Source: Melioribacteraceae bacterium (lineage in GTDB: Bacteria; Bacteroidota; Ignavibacteria; Ignavibacteriales; Melioribacteraceae). Taken from it: a stretch of 64,000 nt of DNA. Under the pieces are notes generated by a model. The model did not search any database, was not told the DNA's origin, and worked only from the letters and a program-made list of their open reading frames with translations. Below, in pieces: positions 57,649 through 64,000 of the stretch (positions are counted from its first letter, which is position 1; each line of letters starts with the position of its first letter). A program made the position numbers and the translations under genes. The DNA lies in assembly GCA_011525875.1 (NCBI GenBank), contig WYBN01000013.1, positions 124,001-188,000 of the forward strand. The letters are read 5' to 3'.

Positions 57649-58286
57649 ACGAGATTAAATACATTGCAATAGAAGGAGTGATAGGAGCAGGTAAGACATC
57701 TCTGGCTCACAGACTTGCCAACCGGCTCGGGGCTAAACTTATTCTTGAAGAATTCGAATCGAATCCTTTTTTAGAAAAATTTTATGACGACAGAAAAAGA
57801 TTTGCGTTTCAAACGCAGATGTTCTTCTTAATTAACCGTTACAAGCAGCAGCAAAAACTTAATCAGGAAGATCTTTTCGCTGAATTTATAGTTTCAGATT
57901 ATATTTTTGATAAAGATCAGATATTTGCTTATCTGAATCTCTCCGACGAGGAAATTAAATTGTATGAAAATATTTTCCCTTTGCTCCAACGGGATCTCAG
58001 AAAACCTGATCTTGTGATATTTCTTCAATCAAGTGTTGACAGACTTCTATACAACATTAAGAAGAGAAGCAGACGAATCGAGAGGAATATTACGCGAGCT
58101 TACATTAAAGAGCTAAGCAATTTTTATAATGATTTTTTCTTCAAATACAACAACACACCGCTTCTTATTGTAAACACTACAGATATAGACTTCGTCAACA
58201 AACAGAAGGACTTTGATGAATTGTTTGAACAGATATTCCGGGGCGACCGTGCATTTATTGAATATTTCAATCCAGTGACGGAATAG
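57645..58286 (+). CDS. deoxynucleoside kinase
   Basis: 213 residues. It phosphorylates deoxynucleosides for salvage. The P-loop G-V-I-G-A-G-K-T-S is near residue 12, with the Glu of the E-E-F pair at residue 36 and a LID-like R-S-R-R-I-E-R near 146. Whether it acts on dA/dG or on dC/dT is not clear. TTG start, overlapping the folK stop (TTGA). Confidence 0.9.
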   Translation: MNEIKYIAIEGVIGAGKTSLAHRLANRLGAKLILEEFESNPFLEKFYDDRKRFAFQTQMFFLINRYKQQQKLNQEDLFAEFIVSDYIFDKDQIFAYLNLSDEEIKLYENIFPLLQRDLRKPDLVIFLQSSVDRLLYNIKKRSRRIERNITRAYIKELSNFYNDFFFKYNNTPLLIVNTTDIDFVNKQKDFDELFEQIFRGDRAFIEYFNPVTE

Positions 58287-58290
58287 TCTA

Positions 58291-58485
58291 ATGACACGGT
58301 TTATTTTATTTCTTATTTTTGGTTATTTTCTTTATCTCGGGATAAAACATATCTATAATTTATTTGCCGCAAGAGATCAACAAAATATAAACCAGATGAA
58401 AAAGAACAAAGCCGGTTCGAAAATAGACAATAAGGATATTATTGAGGCGGATTTTGAAGAGATAGACCAGAAAGAGAAAAAATAG
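58291..58485 (+). CDS. small single-helix membrane protein, possibly DUF4834-like
   Basis: 64 residues. An N-terminal membrane helix (F-I-L-F-L-I-F-G-Y-F-L-Y-L) is followed by an acidic/basic tail ending A-D-F-E-E-I-D. This resembles DUF4834 proteins of Bacteroidota, whose tails also end in a D-F/Y-E-E motif; the match is tentative. Starts 4 bases after the nucleoside kinase and probably shares its transcript. Confidence 0.65.
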   Translation: MTRFILFLIFGYFLYLGIKHIYNLFAARDQQNINQMKKNKAGSKIDNKDIIEADFEEIDQKEKK

Positions 58486-58588
58486 AATATGCCTCCTGGC
58501 TATAAAATTATCCTTCGTTCATTATAGTTGAATTTGAACATAAACCCGTCTAAAAAAAAACTATACTAATTTTAACACGTAATTCATC

Positions 58589-58619
58589 TTTGAATTTAAA
58601 TCTATTGACAATATATTTA
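58589..58619 (+). promoter_or_regulatory. candidate promoter of asnS (TTTG-N19-TATATTTA)
   Basis: TTTG (58589-58592) is followed after 19 bases by TATATTTA (58612-58619), 30 bases before the asnS start. It fits the TAnnTTTG pattern except for the last base. The rest of the 164-base gap is AT-rich with no other signal seen. Confidence 0.4.
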
Positions 58620-58649
58620 GCCCTAATTTTTTGAAAAAAAAACAATAAT

Positions 58650-59948
58650 ATGAGACCTCAAGTTTACATTTCTGATCTATCCAAGCATGTAGGGAAATCA
58701 GTTACCCTAAAAGGCTGGCTTTATCACCGTCGTTCTAGCGGTAAGGTTAAATTCTTGATTTTACGAGACGGCACCGGTTATCTGCAATGTGTAGTTTTTA
58801 AAGGCAACGTATCAACCGAAGTATTTGAAAACGCAGAAAAACTTACACAGGAATCATCTTTCGAGATTACTGGCGCAGTAAAGTTAGAGCCGAGAGCTGT
58901 CGGGGGATATGAGTTAGACGCTGTTGACGTTAAAATTATTTCAATCTCAAGCGAATACCCAATTACGCCAAAAGAACACGGCATAGAGTTTTTAATTGAT
59001 CACAGGCATCTCTGGGTTCGTTCTAAAAAGCAAGTAGCCGTTTTAAAAATCCGACACAGAATAGTTAAAGCAATAAGGGATTTTTTCGATATGCGCGGAT
59101 TCGTACTCTTCGACCCTCCAATTATTACTCCGAATGCTTGCGAAGGTACTTCCACACTATTCGAGTTTGATTACTTTGATTTGGGCAAAGCCTATTTAAC
59201 ACAATCCGGGCAGCTATATGCCGAAGCGGGCGCTCTCGCTTTAGGAAAAGTCTACACATTTGGGCCAACATTCAGGGCAGAGAAATCTAAAACAAGAAGA
59301 CATCTTACAGAATTTTGGATGGTTGAGCCTGAAATGGCATTTTATGATCTTGATGATAATATGGACCTTGCCGAAGAATTCCTTGAATATATCGTTCAAA
59401 CTGTACTAACGGAAATGAGACCTGAATTAGAAATTCTTGAAAGAGATGTTACCAAGTTGGAAAATATCAAGAGACCGTTCCCCAGAATTTCTTATGACGA
59501 AGCTGTGCAGATACTTCTTGAAAGCGGCATCGACTTTGAATGGGGCAATGATCTCGGCGGAGGCGATGAGACGATCATCTCTGATAAATTTGACAGACCT
59601 GTTATGGTGCATCGTTATCCTTCTCAAGTAAAAGCATTTTATATGAAAAGAGATCCGAAAAATGATAAACTTGCCTTAGCGGTTGATGTCCTTGCCCCGG
59701 AAGGCTATGGTGAAATTATCGGCGGCAGCCAGCGCGAGGACGATCTCGATAAGCTCCTCCACAGAATAAAGGAACATAACCTGCCGCAAGAATCTTTTGA
59801 GTGGTATTTAGATTTAAGAAGATATGGCTCTGTTCCTCATTCGGGTTTTGGTTTAGGACTTGAACGCACTGTATCCTGGATTTGCGGCATTGAGCATTTA
59901 AGAGAAGCCATACCTTTTCCAAGAATGATATACAGAAATACACCTTAA
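58650..59948 (+). CDS. asnS: asparaginyl-tRNA synthetase
   Basis: 432 residues. It charges tRNA-Asn. The N-terminal OB fold covers about 15-105, then class II motifs: motif 2 [15 protein letters not shown] near residue 215 and motif 3 G-x-G-L-E-R near 410. The [11 protein letters not shown] segment matches AsnRS rather than AspRS. The NhaD-like gene follows 19 bases later. Confidence 0.95.
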   Translation: MRPQVYISDLSKHVGKSVTLKGWLYHRRSSGKVKFLILRDGTGYLQCVVFKGNVSTEVFENAEKLTQESSFEITGAVKLEPRAVGGYELDAVDVKIISISSEYPITPKEHGIEFLIDHRHLWVRSKKQVAVLKIRHRIVKAIRDFFDMRGFVLFDPPIITPNACEGTSTLFEFDYFDLGKAYLTQSGQLYAEAGALALGKVYTFGPTFRAEKSKTRRHLTEFWMVEPEMAFYDLDDNMDLAEEFLEYIVQTVLTEMRPELEILERDVTKLENIKRPFPRISYDEAVQILLESGIDFEWGNDLGGGDETIISDKFDRPVMVHRYPSQVKAFYMKRDPKNDKLALAVDVLAPEGYGEIIGGSQREDDLDKLLHRIKEHNLPQESFEWYLDLRRYGSVPHSGFGLGLERTVSWICGIEHLREAIPFPRMIYRNTP

Positions 59949-59967
59949 CAAATCCATCTATGAAATC

Positions 59968-61374
59968 ATGAAAAACAAAAAACTGCTTATTCTTTTTATT
60001 TTTATATTTTCTAATCTGTTAAACAGTGTTTTAGCGGCTTCACCGTCGGAATTGACAGTTAGTATTGAGCCTGTCGAACATTCGCTGCCCCCGGCATTTA
60101 TGGTGATTCCTTTTGTAGTTCTACTTCTTGCAATTGCAACAGGACCTCTCTTTTTTCATCACTATTGGGAAAAGAATTATCCAAAAATTTCCGTTGCACT
60201 CGGCTCATTTACGGTACTTTATTATATTATTGTATTGAACGATACTCACAGCTTATTGCATACATTAGCCGAATATTTATCATTCATAGCCCTTCTCGCT
60301 TCATTGTTTATTGCATCAGGCGGAATTTTGATAAAGATTGAAAGGAAATCTACCCCTTTGCTCAATGTAGGAATTTTATTATTCGGTGCGCTGATAGCAA
60401 ATATCATAGGTACGACCGGCGCATCCATGCTGCTAATAAGACCTTATATGAAAGTCAATAAAGACAGGATAAAGCCTTATCATATAATATTTTTTATTTT
60501 TTTAGTCAGCAATATTGGCGGCGCACTAACCCCAATTGGCGACCCGCCGCTTTTCCTCGGGTTCCTTAGGGGAATAGAATTCTTTTGGTTTATTCAGCAT
60601 GTATGGTATATCTGGCTCCCGACCATACTTTTGATTGCTGTAATTTTTTATCTAATTGATTCGAGGAACAATCAAAATGAAACGGAAGAAAATTATTCTG
60701 GTAAATTTGTGTTCAGCGGTTTTAAAAATGTAGTGTTTCTTGTAATTGTAATTATATCCGTATTCATAGACCCGGCAGTCATTAGCTGGGTGCCAAGTTT
60801 TTATCCGCTTCCTTTTGGAATCAGAGAAGTAATTATGTTCTCCGTCTGTTACTTATCTTATATAATGGCGGATGAAAAGATATTGAAAACCAATGAATTT
60901 GATTTTGAACCGATAAAAGAAGTTGCGTTTTTGTTTATCGGGATATTTGCCACTATGATTCCTGCGCTCCAGTTGATTGCTTATGAAGCAAAGCTTTACG
61001 GGGAACAAATTAATGCCGGGATGTTTTATTGGGCTACTGGTGTGCTTTCTGCCTTTCTCGATAATGCACCCACGTATTTGAATTTCTTAAGCGCTGAGAT
61101 GGGTAAGTTTGTCATGGATATTAATCTTAAGGAGCAGGTTCACAAATTTTCGGTCGAACAGCCCCTTTATCTTACATCAATATCTGTTGCTGCCGTATTT
61201 TTCGGCGCAATGACCTATATCGGGAACGGACCGAACTTTATGGTAAAATCGATAAGCGAGAGAGCCGGCATAAAAATGCCGAGCTTTTTTGTCTATCTAA
61301 TAAAATACGCTGTCCCAATTCTTCTTCCTATATTTACAATAGTATGGTTAATATATTTTTATGGGAGAGGTTAA
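59968..61374 (+). CDS. NhaD-like sodium:proton antiporter
   Basis: 468 residues. A cleavable-looking N-terminal hydrophobic segment ends A-L-A-A near residue 24, followed by a short periplasmic part and about 12 membrane helices. Conserved: N-I-I-G-T-T-G-A-S near 140, G-G-A-L-T-P-I-G-D-P-P near 185, L-D-N-A-P-T-Y near 355 and Y-I-G-N-G-P-N-F near 415. These match NhaD/ArsB-type (Ion Transporter superfamily) antiporters. It probably exports Na+ for pH or salt balance. Confidence 0.88.
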   Translation: MKNKKLLILFIFIFSNLLNSVLAASPSELTVSIEPVEHSLPPAFMVIPFVVLLLAIATGPLFFHHYWEKNYPKISVALGSFTVLYYIIVLNDTHSLLHTLAEYLSFIALLASLFIASGGILIKIERKSTPLLNVGILLFGALIANIIGTTGASMLLIRPYMKVNKDRIKPYHIIFFIFLVSNIGGALTPIGDPPLFLGFLRGIEFFWFIQHVWYIWLPTILLIAVIFYLIDSRNNQNETEENYSGKFVFSGFKNVVFLVIVIISVFIDPAVISWVPSFYPLPFGIREVIMFSVCYLSYIMADEKILKTNEFDFEPIKEVAFLFIGIFATMIPALQLIAYEAKLYGEQINAGMFYWATGVLSAFLDNAPTYLNFLSAEMGKFVMDINLKEQVHKFSVEQPLYLTSISVAAVFFGAMTYIGNGPNFMVKSISERAGIKMPSFFVYLIKYAVPILLPIFTIVWLIYFYGRG

Positions 61375-61375
61375 G

Positions 61376-61741
61376 ATGAAAAAAATTGCTGAGGTTATAA
61401 AAACTGAATTTCGCGGTATGCATTATGGAAACAGACTGCTGCTGCCTTTCAATGCAGATATACTGAAGATAATAATTGAGAATGACATCATCACTGACTT
61501 TAGCTGCAGTGAGAACGGCGCACAATACACCCGCACAGAGAACTATACCGAGATATATTTTCATGATTATCAGAATCTCGAAGATATCGTCACTAAGTAC
61601 GAAATGATCAAAATGGTTGTTGTTGAAGCTGGAGACGATATTTTTAATTTTGCCAACCACAAGAAAATTATTTTAAGAATTTGTAAGGATCATATCGTAA
61701 AAATTGAATGGTCTCCTGAAGATATAATTTTTATCGAATAA
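61376..61741 (+). CDS. hypothetical protein between NhaD-like antiporter and nnr
   Basis: 121 residues from ATG 61376; family not recognised. No signal peptide or membrane segment. Mixed alpha/beta content with a basic start (M-K-K-I-A-E-V-I-K), a charged middle and strand-like ends (I-I-L-R-I-C-K-D, V-K-I-E-W-S-P-E-D). Start chosen because GGAGAGG lies 5-8 bases upstream; ATG 61361 overlaps the antiporter and lacks a site. Its neighbours do not point to a role. Confidence 0.6.
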   Translation: MKKIAEVIKTEFRGMHYGNRLLLPFNADILKIIIENDIITDFSCSENGAQYTRTENYTEIYFHDYQNLEDIVTKYEMIKMVVVEAGDDIFNFANHKKIILRICKDHIVKIEWSPEDIIFIE

Positions 61742-61762
61742 TAAATCAAAAGAGATATACAG

Positions 61763-63325
61763 ATGATACCGTTATTTTCAACAGAACAGATAAGAAAGGC
61801 TGATGAATATGCAGCCGGTGTGTTGGATATCCCCGGTATTGTATTAATGGAAAACGCTGCAAGAAGTATTTATGAAATTACTTTTAGAACCTTTCCGTGG
61901 ATTAATTCATTAGACAGCATAGGAATTGTTACAGGAAAAGGTAATAACGCAGGTGATGGCTTTGCGGCTGCCCGTCATTTTGCCAACAACAATTTTAGAG
62001 TGGAAGTACTTTGCATTGCTAAACCCGGAGAACTAAGAGGCGATGCACTTAAGAATTATTTGATATTGAAAAAACTTTCCGTTAAAAATGATTTAATATC
62101 ACTCAAGCATTATAAAACTATTAAAGATATTAAGATTATGAGCCGCTGTGCCGTTATTTTTGATGCCATACTTGGGACAGGCGCCCAAGGTGAAGTTAGA
62201 GAGCCTATAAAGAGTATTATCGAGGAATTAAACGAGCTTAATTCAATCAAAATATCTATTGATATTCCTTCCGGCTTGAATGCTAATACTGGTTACGGAA
62301 ATACAGTCTTTGCAGCGGATCTTACAATCACATTAGCAGAATTTAAAAAAGGCTTGTTCTTCAACGAAGGCTACAGAATGAGCGGAGAAGTTATTAAGGG
62401 AACGATTGGAAGCGGTTCGGAATATTTTGACAGTCTTGATGTGAATTCATATTTGATAGAACCCGAAGACGCACTACCGGGAATTCCTATCAAAGATTTG
62501 GGCGCGAATAAGTATTCTTCGGGAAAAGTATTAATAGTCGCCGGTTCCGGCTTGTTTCCTGGCGCTGCGGTGCTTACCTCCAAAGCAGCATTGAATTGCA
62601 GTGCTGGCGCGGTTGTTCTGGCATTTCCGAGATCAATAAAGGAAATCGCACAGATAAAACTCAATGAAGTAGTTGTTAGGCCGTACGAAGATGATTACTG
62701 CGAAATACTCACAATTTATAATCTGAAGGATTTGCAAGAAAAAATTGAGTGGGCAGACGTTATTGCCATTGGGCCAGGGCTTGGCAGGGCAAAGGAAACT
62801 TCTTCGGCAGTGATAGAAATGATCCGCCGCTACCCCGGTAAGCGCTTTGTGGTTGATGCTGACGGCATTTGGGCTTTTAATAAAAAATATTCCAGATATA
62901 ATATCTCTAATTGCGTATTTACTCCGCATCATAAGGAGTTTGCAGACTTATTGGGGATTTCATTAGGCGGGCTTAAAGCGGATTTACTAACTTACGGCAG
63001 AAAGTTTGTAAAAAAAACCGGCGCCCATCTTGTTCTTAAAGGAGCTCCAACAATTATTTTTACTCCTAACGGAGATGCACTAATAAATTCTGCAGGCAAT
63101 CCGGGCATGGCAAAATTTGGGACTGGTGATGTATTGACCGGGGTTATTTCGGCTTATATCTCATGTACTGAAAATGTTGAAGAGGCAATTATTTCTGCTG
63201 TTTATATTCATTCTCTCTCTGCCGATTTGCTCAGCATTCAACAGACTGAAAACTGCTATAATGCAACAGATATACTAAACAATATCCCAAATGCGGTCAA
63301 ATTCATTGAAAAATCAGTTTTATAG
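61763..63325 (+). CDS. nnr: bifunctional NAD(P)H-hydrate epimerase/dehydratase
   Basis: 520 residues. It repairs hydrated NAD(P)H. The N-terminal epimerase (YjeF_N) has G-K-G-N-N-A-G-D-G-F and D-A-I-L-G-T-G near 130. The C-terminal ADP/ATP-dependent dehydratase has G-P-G-L-G-R near 340, V-D-A-D-G and N-S-A-G-N-P-G-M-A-K-F-G-T-G-D. Both halves look complete. It overlaps the vanZ-like gene by 35 bases. Confidence 0.95.
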   Translation: MIPLFSTEQIRKADEYAAGVLDIPGIVLMENAARSIYEITFRTFPWINSLDSIGIVTGKGNNAGDGFAAARHFANNNFRVEVLCIAKPGELRGDALKNYLILKKLSVKNDLISLKHYKTIKDIKIMSRCAVIFDAILGTGAQGEVREPIKSIIEELNELNSIKISIDIPSGLNANTGYGNTVFAADLTITLAEFKKGLFFNEGYRMSGEVIKGTIGSGSEYFDSLDVNSYLIEPEDALPGIPIKDLGANKYSSGKVLIVAGSGLFPGAAVLTSKAALNCSAGAVVLAFPRSIKEIAQIKLNEVVVRPYEDDYCEILTIYNLKDLQEKIEWADVIAIGPGLGRAKETSSAVIEMIRRYPGKRFVVDADGIWAFNKKYSRYNISNCVFTPHHKEFADLLGISLGGLKADLLTYGRKFVKKTGAHLVLKGAPTIIFTPNGDALINSAGNPGMAKFGTGDVLTGVISAYISCTENVEEAIISAVYIHSLSADLLSIQQTENCYNATDILNNIPNAVKFIEKSVL

Positions 63326-63731
63326 TTTGCTCAAGAATAATAAAAAATCATTAGTCTATTTTGCGTTCGGCATTTATTGGCTCGGGCTCTTTATTGCGAC
63401 AAGCGTTCCCTCTGAAACTCTGCCTTCAGTTAATGTCTCGGATAAAATTCAACATTTAACCGCGTATTATTTCCTCTCGCTGTTGGGCGGATTAACAATA
63501 CATTTGCAAGTGAAATTTCAGGCATTAAAAAGGAAATTTTATTTCTCAACAATACTTATTTTTTCCATTTACGGTACCATTGACGAAATACATCAACTTT
63601 TTATACCAGGTAGATTTTTTGATATTGCCGATGTCGCAGCTAATCTAATAGGAGTTATATTAGGGGCGCTAACACTTTGGTTATTCTTTAATAAATTTAT
63701 GACAGGCTTCGGTGGAACAAAAACTATATAA
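63291..63731 (+). CDS. VanZ-family membrane protein
   Basis: 146 residues with four membrane helices. The family features are S-D-K-I-Q-H-L-T-A-Y-Y (a K-x2-H pair) near residue 50 and the late D-E-I-H-Q-L-F-I-P-G-R-F-F-D-I-A-D near 107. The role is unclear; VanZ itself gives low-level teicoplanin resistance, but most members are housekeeping proteins of unknown function. The ATG overlaps nnr by 35 bases; a TTG at 63306 is an alternative. Confidence 0.85.
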   Translation: MRSNSLKNQFYSLLKNNKKSLVYFAFGIYWLGLFIATSVPSETLPSVNVSDKIQHLTAYYFLSLLGGLTIHLQVKFQALKRKFYFSTILIFSIYGTIDEIHQLFIPGRFFDIADVAANLIGVILGALTLWLFFNKFMTGFGGTKTI

Positions 63732-63757
63732 TTTTGTAAAATTTTTAAACAACTTAA

Positions 63758-63788
63758 TTGACAAAAGCCCAGGCATTTTTTAAGTTTC
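63758..63788 (+). promoter_or_regulatory. candidate promoter of the TonB gene (TTG-N20-TAAGTTTC)
   Basis: TTG (63758-63760, within TTAATTG; also the start of TTGACA) is followed after 20 bases by TAAGTTTC (63781-63788). This matches TAnnTTTG but for the last base. The AAGGAGG ribosome site and GTG start follow at 63808-63821. Confidence 0.55.
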
Positions 63789-63818
63789 ACTTGTGGTTTT
63801 TGTAATAAGGAGGGAAAA

Positions 63819-64000
63819 GTGGCGTTAAATAAAAATCCGAAAGTGGATTTAAAAAGAAAATACAGAAGGTATTTTGAAACGAGCTTAATAATATCACTAT
63901 TAATGATTATTGCAGCATTCAAATACTTTCCGCAATTTGATAAGGGTGATGTGAAATTTGATGCGCCTCAGGAGTTGATTGATGTTGAGGATGTAGAACA
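63819..64000 (+). CDS. energy transducer TonB, N-terminal part (runs off the window)
   Basis: The first 60 residues are visible from a GTG start preceded by AAGGAGG. They show a basic start (L-N-K-N-P-K-V-D-L-K-R-K-Y-R-R), one membrane helix (L-I-I-S-L-L-M-I-I-A-A-F) and an acidic stretch (E-L-I-D-V-E-D-V-E). That is the usual opening of TonB proteins in Bacteroidota and Ignavibacteria. TonB passes energy from the inner membrane to outer-membrane transporters. The C-terminal TonB domain is outside the window, so the call rests on this opening only. Confidence 0.65.
   Translation, partial: MALNKNPKVDLKRKYRRYFETSLIISLLMIIAAFKYFPQFDKGDVKFDAPQELIDVEDVE

Overview
The window is an AT-rich, densely coded bacterial chromosome segment of mostly core genes. 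It looks like a member of the Ignavibacteria or a close relative in the Bacteroidota/Chlorobi group. Three lines of evidence support this. Several large secreted proteins end in the C-terminal sorting domain used by the type IX secretion system (T9SS), with the Q-N-Y-P-N-P-F-N-P signature. The complex I operon has the 11-gene nuoABCDHIJKLMN layout without nuoEFG, and atpD-atpC stands apart from the other ATP synthase genes. Several promoters fit the Bacteroidota-type pattern TTG-N20-TAnnTTTG. The taxonomic call is inference; no rRNA or tRNA gene is present.

Layout. 1-1320: the tail of an NHL-repeat protein and a secreted nuclease/phosphatase-fold protein with a T9SS tail. 1432-3295: atpD-atpC. 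3367-3790: three near-identical 141-bp tandem repeats, each with two palindromes. 3796-6332 (minus strand): a LON-domain protein, then an operon of Rrf2 regulator, unknown protein, ErpA/IscA-type Fe-S protein and superoxide dismutase. 6425-16749 (minus): the complex I operon. 16882-22722: YigZ, then an operon of uvrA, an AhpD-like protein, an amidohydrolase and the house-cleaning pyrophosphatase RdgB. 22705-26913: menaquinone methyltransferase, a small protein with duplicated cysteine motifs, PAP2 phosphatase, MgtE and RsmA. 27009-33756: ROK kinase, ABC-F protein, a PorZ-like propeller protein, PHP phosphoesterase and a CRP-family regulator. 33963-37674: gap, pgk, rhomboid protease and a lipoprotein. 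37664-47967: RecQ, Hbd-AckA, an SDR, an FAD dehydrogenase, a CPA2 antiporter and a pseudouridine synthase. 48110-54989: two very large T9SS substrates, including a subtilisin-like protease. 55114-64000: PgeF/YfiH, EamA transporter, folB-folK-deoxynucleoside kinase, asnS, an NhaD-like antiporter, Nnr, VanZ and the start of a TonB protein.

How the genes fit together. The energy genes (complex I, menaquinone methylation, F1 subunits) point to a respiratory chain. Gap, Pgk, the ROK kinase, Hbd and acetate kinase point to sugar breakdown and acetate or acyl-CoA metabolism. The secreted T9SS proteins, the PorZ-like protein and TonB belong to an outer-membrane, polymer-degrading lifestyle.

I found no phage, insertion sequence, CRISPR array, toxin-antitoxin pair or obvious defence island, and no clear novel multi-gene system. 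The features most worth a second look are the 141-bp palindromic tandem repeat, the superoxide dismutase with two start sites (exported and cytoplasmic), a perfect CRP-type palindrome in front of the CRP-family gene, the twin four-cysteine protein, and the shared promoter geometry.
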